Counted from the first letter of the stretch, positions 1 to 7,831 are shown. The stretch: DNA of 12,407 nt from JBFWNZ01 sp050250795 (GCA_050250795.1 JBFWNZ010000082.1:1-12407); one strand, 5' to 3'. Notes: generated by a model from the letters alone, not told the origin. Made by a program: numbers and translations.

Positions 1-2
1 CG

Positions 3-362
3 CTGTGGCTGGCGCGCAGCGTCGAGCTGATCAGCGGCGTGGTGATCCCGCTGATGGTGTTCGCGCTGGGCGTGTCGCTGGCCAGTCTGCCGGTGCGCAA
101 TCTCGGCCCCACCGTCGGCCGCGCGCTGATGCGGCTGGTGCCGGGGCTGGCGATCGGCGTCGGCGTGGCGTGGGCGTTCGGGCTGGAGGGGGCGGAGCGC
201 GGCGTGCTGATCATCCAGTCGGCGATGCCGTCGGCCGTGTTCTGCTACATCTTCGCCGCCCGCTACAACCGCCAGCCGGCCGATGTGGCGGCGCTGGTCG
301 TGGTCTCCACCGTGCTGGGCTTTCTCGCCTTGCCGGCGATCATGCTGGTGGCGCTGGGCTGA
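3..362 (+). CDS. AEC-family (auxin efflux carrier-like) transporter, C-terminal part, 5' end outside the window
   Basis: The reading frame is open from the left edge and ends at TGA 360-362, giving about 119 residues. It is strongly hydrophobic, with about four membrane segments: the stretch around ISGVVIPLMVFALGVSLA, one around VPGLAIGVGVAWAFG, one around VLIIQSAMPSAVFCYIFAA, and a last one near the C-terminus. The MPSAV segment, the following YIFAARYN and the hydrophobic end resemble the C-terminal half of AEC-family permeases, which are inner-membrane carriers of about 300 residues; bacterial members are often annotated as malonate or other organic-anion transporters. Only about 40% of the protein is visible, so no substrate can be given. 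The gene converges on chvG, 69 bp away. An internal GTG at 39 could pass for a start, but the family is much longer and the same frame continues upstream of it, so the gene is read as cut by the window edge. Confidence 0.75.
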   Translation: MWLARSVELISGVVIPLMVFALGVSLASLPVRNLGPTVGRALMRLVPGLAIGVGVAWAFGLEGAERGVLIIQSAMPSAVFCYIFAARYNRQPADVAALVVVSTVLGFLALPAIMLVALG

Positions 363-375
363 GAGGACCGGTGAG

Positions 376-390
376 GGGGCTGCCGGCCCC
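376..390 (+). terminator. Possible weak terminator hairpin after the AEC gene
   Basis: GGGGC at 376-380 and GCCCC at 386-390 can form a 5-bp GC stem around the loop TGCCG, starting 13 bp after the AEC stop codon. It is followed by GGGGTTTCC, so there is only a short T run. The position between two convergent genes fits a terminator, but the stem is short and could be chance in such GC-rich DNA. Confidence 0.3.
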
Positions 391-431
391 GGGGTTTCCG
401 TGTGCGCGGGGATGACGGCTTTAAGGAGCAC

Positions 432-2135
432 TTACGCCGCCGGTAGCTGCACGACGAAGCGTGCACCGTGCACGGTACCGTCCTCGGCCATGCGGTTCTC
501 GGCGCGGATGCTGCCGCCATGCGCCTCGACGATCTGTTTGGAGATCGACAGGCCGAGACCGGAATGCATGCCGAATTTCTCGGATTTCGGGCGCTCGCTG
601 TAGAAGCGATCGAAGATCGCCTCCAGCTTGCCCGCCGGCAGGCCCGGCCCCTCGTCCTCGATCGTGATCGTGACCACCTTGCCCGACCGGCCTCCACGCA
701 GGGCGATGGTTCCGCCGGGGGGGCTGAAGCTGACGGCATTGGCGATCAGGTTGCGGAATACCTGGACCAGCCGGTCCTCCAGCCCCGTGACCGGAAGATC
801 CTCGTCCGCTGCCCCCTCGATCTCGACCGTGAGCCGGGGCGACGCGTCGGTCGCCGTCGTCCGGTGCAGGTCTGACAGCGCGACGAGCATATGGGCGAGC
901 GAGACCGGGCCGCTCTGCGCGCGGCTCAATTCCGCATCCAGCCGCGAGGCGTCGGAGATGTCGGTGATCAGCCGGTTCAGCCGCTGCACATCCTGCAGAA
1001 TGATCGCCATGAGCTGCGCTTGCTGCCCGGGGTCCTTGATGCGGGCCGCCGTCTCCACGGCGCTGCGCAGCGAGGTCAGCGGGTTCTTGATTTCGTGGCT
1101 CACATCGGCAGCGAAGCGCTCGATCGCCTCCATGCGCTGGTACAGGGCATCGGTCATCTCGCGCAGCGCGCCCGAAAGGTCGCCGATCTCGTCGCCGCGG
1201 TCCGTGAAATCCGGAATCTGCTGCGTATCGCGGCCGAAGCCATGGCGGACGCGCTCGGCCGCCGCCGCCAGCCGCTTTATGGGATGCACGATGGTGCCGG
1301 CCAGGTAAAAGGAGACCAGGATGGTGAAGACCAGCGCGCCGCCGAACAGGGCCAGCACGACCTGGCGGACGTTGCGGATTGCCGAATCGATCTCGGTGCT
1401 TTCCTTGGACAGCAGCAGAGCGCCGGTCACCTGCCGGTAGCGCTGAATGGGCAGTGCGACGGTGAGGATCAGCCGGCCGTCCTGCTGTTCCGTCGCATAG
1501 CGTGCGACCCCGATGATGTCGCCGCTGAACGCGCGCAGAACCTCGGGGAACTGCTCGGCCCGTTGGGCCGCCTGTTCCTGGTAATGGTCGTAATGGGGCT
1601 GGGCGGCGATCAATCCCGCCAGCCAGTCGAGAGGGGCGAGCATCCAGTCGAAGGCGGGCCGGTCCGGCGGCACGATGGGCAGCACCTCGACCTGTACGCT
1701 GCTCGCCGTACCGGGCAGGCGCCGGCTGTCGGCGACAAGCTCGCCCGAGGGCAGGAACAGGCGCGCCCGTACGCGTGTCGGCGCGCTGACGCGCCGGATG
1801 ATGTGCCGGGCGCGGGCGAGTTCGATGTATTGCTGGCCGGTGATGGTGAGGGCGATGGCGCCTTCGCCCAGTGCGCCCGAAATGATCTCGCCCTGGGTGC
1901 GCAGGGATTCGAGTTCGGCGTCGACGAGGCCGTCGCGATAAGGACCTTGATAGAGGAGGCCGCCGACCGGGATCAGCAGCGCGATGATGTTCACCGCCAG
2001 AATCCGGCGGGTCAGGGGCGAGACGAGGCGCCGCCGTCGTTGCCCCAGCGCCGGCGGCCGCCGGCGGAGAAGCCGGAACGGCCGGGTCAGCCGGTCAGCC
2101 CATGACCGCGGGCGTTGCCGCGGCGCGCCGTCCAC
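432..2135 (-). CDS. chvG: ChvG/ExoS-type membrane sensor histidine kinase
   Basis: This is an inner-membrane sensor kinase of the ChvG-ChvI two-component system, which in rhizobia and Agrobacterium responds to acid and envelope stress. Counted from the GTG start (567 residues), there is a basic N-terminus, TM1 at about 43-62, a periplasmic sensor region to about 258, TM2 at about 259-281 and HAMP at about 282-333. The H-box FAADVSHEIKNPLTSLRSA carries phospho-acceptor His347. The ATPase part has an N-box (FRNLIANAV, 460-468), G1 (DEGPG, 494-498), F-box (IFDRF, 507-511) and G2 (GLGLS, 526-530). The H-box followed by AVETA is very like ChvG. All catalytic boxes are present. It is the second gene of the chvI-chvG unit. 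ATG 2141 is possible, but GGAGG (2142-2146) directly abuts it; GTG 2135 has the normal 6-nt spacing and is preferred. The gene that follows on the plus strand is the convergent AEC transporter, not hprK. Confidence 0.9.
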   Translation of the reverse strand: MDGAPRQRPRSWADRLTRPFRLLRRRPPALGQRRRRLVSPLTRRILAVNIIALLIPVGGLLYQGPYRDGLVDAELESLRTQGEIISGALGEGAIALTITGQQYIELARARHIIRRVSAPTRVRARLFLPSGELVADSRRLPGTASSVQVEVLPIVPPDRPAFDWMLAPLDWLAGLIAAQPHYDHYQEQAAQRAEQFPEVLRAFSGDIIGVARYATEQQDGRLILTVALPIQRYRQVTGALLLSKESTEIDSAIRNVRQVVLALFGGALVFTILVSFYLAGTIVHPIKRLAAAAERVRHGFGRDTQQIPDFTDRGDEIGDLSGALREMTDALYQRMEAIERFAADVSHEIKNPLTSLRSAVETAARIKDPGQQAQLMAIILQDVQRLNRLITDISDASRLDAELSRAQSGPVSLAHMLVALSDLHRTTATDASPRLTVEIEGAADEDLPVTGLEDRLVQVFRNLIANAVSFSPPGGTIALRGGRSGKVVTITIEDEGPGLPAGKLEAIFDRFYSERPKSEKFGMHSGLGLSISKQIVEAHGGSIRAENRMAEDGTVHGARFVVQLPAA

Positions 2136-2141
2136 GCTCAT

Positions 2142-2146
2142 CCTCC
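2142..2146 (-). promoter_or_regulatory. Ribosome binding site that decides the chvG start
   Basis: On the minus strand the six bases between the chvI TGA and the ATG at 2141 are CGGAGG, so the Shine-Dalgarno touches the ATG with no spacer. The in-frame GTG at 2135 lies 6 nt beyond it, a normal distance. This argues for GTG initiation and for a chvG leader that begins inside the chvI-chvG junction. Confidence 0.55.
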
Positions 2147-2147
2147 G

Positions 2148-2840
2148 TCATGCGTCGCGATAGCGATAGCCGACGCCGTACAGGGTCTCGATCTGGGCGA
2201 AGTCGCCGTCGACCTCCTTGAACTTCCGGCGCAGCCGCTTGATGTGGCTGTCGATCGTCCGGTCGTCGACATAGATCGACTCGCCATAAGCGGCATCCAT
2301 CAGCTGATCGCGGTTCTTGACATGCCCGGGACGGCTGGCCAGCGCCTTCAGGAGAAGAAACTCCGTGACGGTGAGCGAGACGTCCTTGCCCTTCCACGAG
2401 CACTGGTGCCGGCCGCTATCGAGCACCAAATCGCCGCGGGTGAGCACGCCGTCGCCGCTGCTTGTCTCGTTCGCCAACTCGGTCCGGCGCAGCAGCGTCC
2501 GGATTCGTTCGATCAGAAGGCGCTGCGAGAAGGGCTTCTTGATGTAGTCGTCGGCCCCCATGCGAAGGCCGAGCAACTCGTCCACCTCGTCGTCCTTGGA
2601 GGTGAGGAAGATCACGGGAAACTGGCTTGTCTGGCGCAGCTTCTGCAACAGTTCCATGCCGTCGAGCCGCGGCATCTTGATATCCAGGACCGCGAGATCG
2701 ACCGGCCGCTGGGCGAGGCCGCGCAACGCCTCTTCCCCGTCGGCATAGGTGCGGACGGTGAAACCCTCCGCCTCAAGCGCCATCGACACGGAGGTCAGGA
2801 TATTCCGGTCGTCATCGACCAGGGCGATCGTCTGTTCCAT
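2148..2840 (-). CDS. chvI: ChvI-type OmpR/PhoB-family response regulator
   Basis: The protein has 230 residues, normal for the family. The receiver domain (about 3-118) has acidic pocket residues D9-D11, phospho-acceptor D53 in VLDIKMP, T80 and K102 in KKPF. The C-terminal winged-helix DNA-binding domain (about 131-229) has LTVTEFLLLKAL, the recognition region DDRTIDSHIKRLRRKF and the closing YGVGYRY. In alphaproteobacteria the ChvG partner phosphorylates ChvI, which then controls envelope, exopolysaccharide and acid-response genes. It is first in the minus-strand chvI-chvG unit, with 6 bp between its stop and the chvG ATG. ATG 2840 has a good upstream GGGGAG at 7-nt spacing. Its upstream region is shared with the divergent SCO1 gene and holds an inverted repeat. 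The pairing with chvG and the position near pckA support calling it chvI rather than a generic OmpR regulator. Confidence 0.92.
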   Translation of the reverse strand: MEQTIALVDDDRNILTSVSMALEAEGFTVRTYADGEEALRGLAQRPVDLAVLDIKMPRLDGMELLQKLRQTSQFPVIFLTSKDDEVDELLGLRMGADDYIKKPFSQRLLIERIRTLLRRTELANETSSGDGVLTRGDLVLDSGRHQCSWKGKDVSLTVTEFLLLKALASRPGHVKNRDQLMDAAYGESIYVDDRTIDSHIKRLRRKFKEVDGDFAQIETLYGVGYRYRDA

Positions 2841-2858
2841 GCGTCTTCTCCCCAGCCC

Positions 2859-2888
2859 AGTCTAGCAAGCCCTGCAGGATACCGACAA
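2859..2888 (-). promoter_or_regulatory. Candidate sigma-70-like promoter for chvI-chvG
   Basis: On the minus strand TTGTCG (2888 to 2883) and TAGACT (2864 to 2859) lie 18 bp apart, each matching the sigma-70 consensus at 4 of 6 positions. Transcription from here would leave a very short leader that still holds the GGGGAG ribosome site of chvI. A second -35-like TTGACG (2956 to 2951) lies further upstream but has only a poor -10 match (TGCATT). This is based on sequence matches only. Confidence 0.3.
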
Positions 2889-2953
2889 TCGCAGCCCGAT
2901 ATGGCGGAATTGCGGCGTCTGCGGGGAAATGCAGCGACGGACGCGCCCTGCGT

Positions 2954-2987
2954 CAAAACGGCCGCTCCCGCATTCTGCGTCGTTTTG
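2954..2987. promoter_or_regulatory. Inverted repeat CAAAACG-N20-CGTTTTG in the chvI/SCO1 divergent region
   Basis: CAAAACG at 2954-2960 and CGTTTTG at 2981-2987 are perfect 7-bp inverted arms. Each is also preceded by a copy of TGCGTC (2949-2954 and 2976-2981), so there is a direct repeat with a 27-bp period as well. The location in the 230-bp divergent region would suit an operator for chvI, the SCO1 gene or both. No specific regulator can be assigned from the sequence. Confidence 0.3.
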
Positions 2988-3070
2988 TCCGATCCAGCGG
3001 GTTGGGGCAGGGGATATATCAAGCGGGCGGCCCGACAGCATCGACGGAAACCCGAACCGCCGGGCGGAAT

Positions 3071-3715
3071 ATGAAACGCACCCCATCCATCTCAGTCATC
3101 GTTGCGATGCTCGCGGCTCTTGGCGCGATTGGCCTTGCCGCCTTTATCGCCTGGGTCCGGCTTGCGGATTCCGGTCCGGTTGCCCGGTCGGGCAGCGTGA
3201 CCACGCTCACCGTCGCCTCGTCGGTTCAGATCGGCGGTCCCTACGCACTGGTGGATCATCGCGGCCAGACGGTCCGGTCGTCGGATTTCCAGGGCAAGTT
3301 CCAGCTGATCTATTTCGGCTATGCCTATTGTCCAGATGTCTGCCCCACCGAACTGGCGGCCATGGCCCAGGCGCTGGACGACCTGGGCGGCAAGGCAGAG
3401 CGTGTGCAGCCATTGTTCATCACCGTGGATCCCGAGCGCGACACGCCCGAGTTCCTCGCCGGATACGTGCCGCACTTCCACCCGCGTCTGATCGGGCTGA
3501 CGGGGACGCAGGAGCAGATCGCTGCCGTGGCGAAATCCTTTCGCGAGTACTATGCGAAGGTCGAATCGGATCGGCAGACGGACTACCTGATGGACCATAC
3601 CTCGTTCATCTACCTGATGGGACCGGACGGGAATTTCCTGACCATGTTCCGCTATGGCATGCAACCGGCCGCCATGGCCGAGGCCATCGCGGCCTTCATC
3701 GACAAGGCGGGATGA
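3071..3715 (+). CDS. SCO1/SenC-family copper-binding thioredoxin-fold protein
   Basis: This 214-residue protein is typical in length for bacterial SCO proteins. These are membrane-anchored copper chaperones or thiol-disulfide proteins that help assemble the CuA centre of cytochrome c oxidase. An N-terminal membrane anchor spans about 8-29, and the remainder should lie in the periplasm. The metal/thiol site is present: CPDVC gives Cys87 and Cys91, and DHTSF gives His176. GYAYCPDVCPTEL, ITVDPERDTP and YLMGPDG are family-typical blocks. ATG 3071 was chosen because it directly precedes the MKR basic start and the hydrophobic anchor; the frame is open further upstream, but that part does not look like SCO protein. 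The ribosome site is weak (GGGCGGAA). The stop overlaps the next start as ATGA, so the two are probably translated together. No oxidase gene is in view, so a redox role cannot be excluded. Confidence 0.9.
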   Translation: MKRTPSISVIVAMLAALGAIGLAAFIAWVRLADSGPVARSGSVTTLTVASSVQIGGPYALVDHRGQTVRSSDFQGKFQLIYFGYAYCPDVCPTELAAMAQALDDLGGKAERVQPLFITVDPERDTPEFLAGYVPHFHPRLIGLTGTQEQIAAVAKSFREYYAKVESDRQTDYLMDHTSFIYLMGPDGNFLTMFRYGMQPAAMAEAIAAFIDKAG

Positions 3716-4452
3716 CAGAGCCCGCCGCGGCCGTTCGGCGGCTGTTGCGCACCGCGGATCGGGCCGCGCTTGCGACCGTCATGCGACCGGATACGGCCCA
3801 GGCGGGTGCGCCCTATGCCTCTCTGGTGCTGCTTGCGCTGGCGCAGGATGCAACCCCGCTGCTGCTGCTGTCGGATCTCGCCGAGCATACGCTGAATATC
3901 CGGGCAGACGCCCGGGTCTCGCTGCTGGTGGATGGGACTGGAGGATTACCGGACGCATTGACCGGTGCGCGGGCCACGATCCAGGGACGGGCGACGGTGT
4001 GCGATGCGCCCGATCTGCTGGCCCGTTTCGTCGCACGGCATCCGGGCGCGGCCGGCTATGCGGGCTTCGCCGATTTCCATCTCTATCGCGTTTCGCTCGA
4101 CTCGGCGCATCTCGTGGCCGGGTTCGGGCGCATCCACTGGGTAGAAGGCGATGCGGTGCGCTGTTCGGTCGCGGACACGGCCGCTGCACTTGCAACCGCC
4201 GAATCCGGGATTATCGGGCATATGAACGCAGACCACGCGGATGCGTTGCGGCTCTATGCAACGGTGCTGCTCGGCCTGCCGGACGGTGCCTGGACGATGA
4301 CGGGCATCGATCCGGAAGGCATTGATTTGCGGCTGGAAGGGCGGGTCGCCCGTCTCGCGTTCGATACCCCGATCCAGAATGCGGCCGGCGCGCGCACGGC
4401 ACTGGCGGGGCTGGCGGCGAAGGCGCGCGAGGCCGCGTCGGCGACGGGCTGA
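3712..4452 (+). CDS. HugZ-like pyridoxamine 5'-phosphate oxidase-fold protein with C-terminal DUF2470
   Basis: The protein has 246 residues. The N-terminal part (about 5-145) resembles the FMN-binding split-barrel of the pyridoxamine-phosphate oxidase superfamily: ATVMRPD, PYASLVLLAL, TPLLLLSDLAEHTLNI and FADFHLYRV. The C-terminal part (about 155-240) is a DUF2470-type domain beginning with IIGHMNADHADAL, with His170 and His175. This two-domain layout is that of HugZ/HutZ, some members of which degrade haem; many homologues have no proven activity. The ATG overlaps the SCO1 stop (ATGA at 3712-3715), implying coupled translation and perhaps a shared link to haem-copper oxidase biogenesis; that link is inference. 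The fold assignment is confident, haem oxygenase activity is not, and pyridoxamine oxidase (PdxH) itself is unlikely because of the DUF2470 tail. Confidence 0.8.
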   Translation: MTEPAAAVRRLLRTADRAALATVMRPDTAQAGAPYASLVLLALAQDATPLLLLSDLAEHTLNIRADARVSLLVDGTGGLPDALTGARATIQGRATVCDAPDLLARFVARHPGAAGYAGFADFHLYRVSLDSAHLVAGFGRIHWVEGDAVRCSVADTAAALATAESGIIGHMNADHADALRLYATVLLGLPDGAWTMTGIDPEGIDLRLEGRVARLAFDTPIQNAAGARTALAGLAAKAREAASATG

Positions 4453-4453
4453 T

Positions 4454-4466
4454 GCTGCATTGCAGC
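4454..4466. promoter_or_regulatory. Palindrome GCTGCA-T-TGCAGC upstream of pckA
   Basis: A perfect 6-bp inverted repeat with a 1-bp centre lies one base after the stop codon of the HugZ-like gene. It overlaps a second small palindrome, TTGC-AGC-GCAA (4460-4470). It is too short and lacks a T run, so it makes a poor terminator. It could be an operator for pckA, about 165 bp upstream of the start. No regulator can be named. Confidence 0.3.
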
Positions 4467-4488
4467 GCAAGATGCCTGAATCTGCCTG

Positions 4489-4518
4489 TTGATTTCAGGG
4501 GCGGGCGCCAGATATCTA
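4489..4518 (+). promoter_or_regulatory. Candidate promoter for pckA
   Basis: TTGATT (4489-4494) and TATCTA (4513-4518) are separated by 18 bp and match sigma-70 hexamers at 4 and 3 of 6 positions. They lie in the least GC-rich part of the 177-bp gap before pckA. Use of this promoter would give a leader of roughly 100 nt. The matches are modest, so this is a suggestion only. Confidence 0.25.
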
Positions 4519-4564
4519 GACGCGGATTTCTGCAACCGGGTCGCGACATCCGTTTCACGGTTTT

Positions 4565-4574
4565 GAAAGCTTTC
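4565..4574. promoter_or_regulatory. Palindrome GAAAGCTTTC in the pckA leader region
   Basis: This perfect 10-bp palindrome lies about 55 bp before the pckA start, inside an AT-richer patch (GGTTTTGAAAGCTTTCGACG). It could be an operator for gluconeogenic control of pckA. A palindrome of this length can also occur by chance, and no known motif was assigned. Confidence 0.25.
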
Positions 4575-4615
4575 GACGGCGACGGGCGACGGTGAATCCG
4601 AAGCGCCGCGGCGAT

Positions 4616-4624
4616 GGGAGGAAG
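4616..4624 (+). promoter_or_regulatory. Ribosome binding site that fixes the pckA GTG start
   Basis: GGGAGGAAG ends 5 nt before GTG 4630, with the GGAGG core 8 nt away. There is no ATG in the same frame close by, and the family-typical sequence begins soon after. This supports initiation at GTG 4630. Confidence 0.75.
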
Positions 4625-4629
4625 TACGA

Positions 4630-6228
<1,599 letters not shown>

Positions 6229-6235
6229 TCCGGCA

Positions 6236-6256
6236 CCGCCGGCTCAGGGCCGGCGG
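6236..6256. terminator. Hairpin between convergent pckA and the lipoprotein gene, candidate bidirectional terminator
   Basis: CCGCCGGC (6236-6243) and GCCGGCGG (6249-6256) form a perfect 8-bp stem around TCAGG. It starts 8 bp after the pckA stop and includes the stop and last codons of the lipoprotein gene. The symmetry and position fit a shared terminator for two converging genes, but neither side has a clear T run. Confidence 0.4.
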
Positions 6257-6870
6257 ATCGGGAACTCGAGGCGCGGCGACGGCATGCGCAGATTGTCGAG
6301 GTTCCAGATATAGATCGGCTTCTCGCCGGGGATGACCTGGTGGGCGTTGTGGTCCGTGACCCGCGCCTCGGTCTGTACGCGCACGATCCCCTTGGTCTTG
6401 AGGCCGGCATCCTCGACGGCCTTGACCGTTTTCGCGTCCGGCTTCGCGCCGAACATCTTGATCACGCCGTCGTCGCCGCGCTGGATGGTGAAGATGCGCG
6501 AGTTCAGCCGCACGAAGGTGAAGCTGCCCTGCTCGTCGATGTTGCCGTGGCGCTCGTACTTCACCCTGTAGGTGCCGTTGCCGACATAGGTGACTTCGGA
6601 AAAGTTCTGATCGCGGCGCAGATCGCGCTCCACCACTCCGGCTTTCTCCGCCAGTTCGGCAGGGCTCGCCTTTTCCGCCATTCTCTGCAGCATGTAGCCG
6701 CTGGTCAGGAAGCCTTCGTAGCGGAAATTGTAGCGGCCATCGGGCGTGATCCGCAGGTCGGCATTGTATTCCGAGGGGAGGTAGCAACCGACAAGAAGAA
6801 GCAGGGCCGCCGCGAGACTGGCCCACACGCCGGCACGGGGCACACGGACGGCTCGGGCCGTGGCGCTCAC
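6244..6870 (-). CDS. Predicted lipoprotein of unknown function, last gene of the nitrile hydratase-like unit
   Basis: The protein has 208 residues and I do not recognise a family. The N-terminus is a clear lipoprotein signal: a basic start (MSATARAVRVPR), a hydrophobic stretch WASLAAALLLLVG and the lipobox LVGC with Cys29. The mature part is soluble-looking and mixed, beginning LPSEYNADLRITPDGRYNF, with several beta-strand-like blocks (SEVTYVGNGTYRVKYE, GSFTFVRLNSRIFTI), a charged helical segment around 50-75 and a TEARVTDHNAH block late in the protein. The GTG start at 6870 overlaps the alpha-subunit stop as GTGA, with no obvious ribosome site of its own, so translation is likely coupled to the preceding gene. 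Later GTG codons at 6843 and 6828 would shorten the basic region. An open frame continues upstream inside the alpha-subunit gene, but it is out of phase with it and not protein-like. An outer-membrane or periplasmic-face anchor is the expected location. Confidence 0.75.
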   Translation of the reverse strand: MSATARAVRVPRAGVWASLAAALLLLVGCYLPSEYNADLRITPDGRYNFRYEGFLTSGYMLQRMAEKASPAELAEKAGVVERDLRRDQNFSEVTYVGNGTYRVKYERHGNIDEQGSFTFVRLNSRIFTIQRGDDGVIKMFGAKPDAKTVKAVEDAGLKTKGIVRVQTEARVTDHNAHQVIPGEKPIYIWNLDNLRMPSPRLEFPIRRP

Positions 6871-7529
6871 GCCGGCATCTTGGGCAGGGTAACGCCGATC
6901 ATGCAGTCGCGTGTGACCAGGGTCTCCAGCCGCTCTGCCGGCCAGCCTTCCGTGCCCGATGGCCGCATCGGCAGCACCAGATAGCGCAGGTCGGCGGTGG
7001 AATCGTGCACCCGCACCTCCACGTCTTCCGGCAGGGCGGTTCCGAACTCCGCCAGCACCTTGCGCGGCTCCTTCACGCAGCGGCTGCGATAGGCGCGAGA
7101 CTTGTACCAATCCGGCGGCAGGCCGATCAGCGAGCGCGGATAGCAGGAACACAGCGTGCAGACGACCACGTTGTGGACCTCCGCCGTGTTCTCCACCGCG
7201 CGGATCGGGATGTCGCCGGCGGCGATGTCCATCGACTCCGCGGCTGCGTTGACATCGGCCATCAACTGCGCCTTGAAGGCCGGATCCGTCCAGGCGCGCG
7301 CGACCAGCTTCGCGCCGAGTTCCGGGCGCCGGGAATCCTGAAGCTCGATCTGCCGCCGCAGGTCGTCGGCCGTGAACACCCCCTTCTCGATCAGCAGTTC
7401 GCCCAGCGCCTCGGCCATCGCCTGGTGATAGGTGAAGGGGGCATCCTCCAGGTCCGGCTGCTGCGGATGGCGATGCGGCGCGCCATCGTGATGATGGTGG
7501 TCGCCATGGTCATGACCGTCATGGGGCAT
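6867..7529 (-). CDS. Cobalt-type nitrile hydratase alpha subunit / thiocyanate hydrolase gamma-like subunit
   Basis: This metal-binding catalytic subunit has 220 residues, usual for the family. It belongs to enzymes that hydrate nitriles to amides, or hydrolyse thiocyanate in the three-subunit branch. The metal site reads VCTLCSC, with Cys124, Cys127 and Cys129; Thr in the second position is typical of cobalt rather than iron enzymes, and the last two cysteines are normally oxidised. Other family blocks are ALGELLIEKGVF, GLPPDWYKSRAYRSRCVKEPRKVL, DSTADLRYLVLP and RPSGTEGW. After the cysteines the sequence is YPRS where I would expect YPWP, a possible active-site difference. The first 21 residues hold nine histidines, a possible metal-loading tail. 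ATG 7529 follows an AGGAG with a normal spacing and lies 2 bp after the preceding gene's stop. The stop overlaps the lipoprotein start. No amidase gene is in view. Confidence 0.9.
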   Translation of the reverse strand: MPHDGHDHGDHHHHDGAPHRHPQQPDLEDAPFTYHQAMAEALGELLIEKGVFTADDLRRQIELQDSRRPELGAKLVARAWTDPAFKAQLMADVNAAAESMDIAAGDIPIRAVENTAEVHNVVVCTLCSCYPRSLIGLPPDWYKSRAYRSRCVKEPRKVLAEFGTALPEDVEVRVHDSTADLRYLVLPMRPSGTEGWPAERLETLVTRDCMIGVTLPKMPA

Positions 7530-7531
7530 CG

Positions 7532-7831
7532 TCACTCTCCTGCCGGTTCCAGCCAATGCTGGTACAGGTCGATCACCGTCGTATCTTTCGGTCCGCCGGC
7601 ATAGTCGGGCCACAGATCGCGCTGCAGGAACCGGACACGGTAGAGCGGCAGCGCCGGCTCTCCCGACCGCCCATAGGCCAGTTCCTCAGGGTTCTCATAG
7701 TTGCCGGCCAGTTCCGCAACCTGACCTGTCTTGCCCCGGCAGAACCAGGGCGTGCGGACGTGACCGGGCGGATGCGCGGCCCGCACGCGCACGCGATCTC
7801 CGGCCTTGAAGCAGGGTGCGACGGCGGCCAT
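7532..7831 (-). CDS. Stand-alone C-terminal domain of nitrile hydratase beta subunit (SH3-like half)
   Basis: This 99-residue protein matches only the C-terminal, SH3-like domain of nitrile hydratase beta subunits: FKAGDRVRVRAAHPPGHVR, then RTPWFCRGKTGQV, LYRVRFLQRDLWPD and the closing VIDLYQHWLEPAGE. Arg26 in PPGHVRTPW aligns, from remembered sequences, with the beta-subunit arginine (Arg141 in the Rhodococcus iron enzyme) that contacts the oxidised cysteine of the alpha subunit. The start ATG at 7831 overlaps the stop of the N-half gene as TGATG, and the stop lies 2 bp before the alpha-subunit ATG, so all three are probably made in fixed proportion. In thiocyanate hydrolase the corresponding stand-alone subunit is also encoded between the N-half and the alpha-like gene. 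A broken fused beta gene is the alternative, but the split falls at a domain boundary with a proper start. Confidence 0.85.
   Translation of the reverse strand: MAAVAPCFKAGDRVRVRAAHPPGHVRTPWFCRGKTGQVAELAGNYENPEELAYGRSGEPALPLYRVRFLQRDLWPDYAGGPKDTTVIDLYQHWLEPAGE

Noticed and set aside
891..2105. Long open frame of 404 codons on the plus strand opposite chvG
   Set aside because: It lies wholly antisense to a clear histidine kinase, has biased Arg/Gly/Asp-rich low-complexity composition and no recognisable motif; such frames are common opposite GC-rich genes.
3013..3020. GATATATC as a -10 element for the SCO1 gene
   Set aside because: The nearest -35-like TTGTCC (2985-2990) is 24 bp from TATATC, too far for a sigma-70 promoter.
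2929..3711. Upstream extension of the HugZ-like frame
   Set aside because: The frame is open through the SCO1 gene, but the family-like protein begins at ATG 3712; the upstream part is out of phase with SCO1 and not protein-like.
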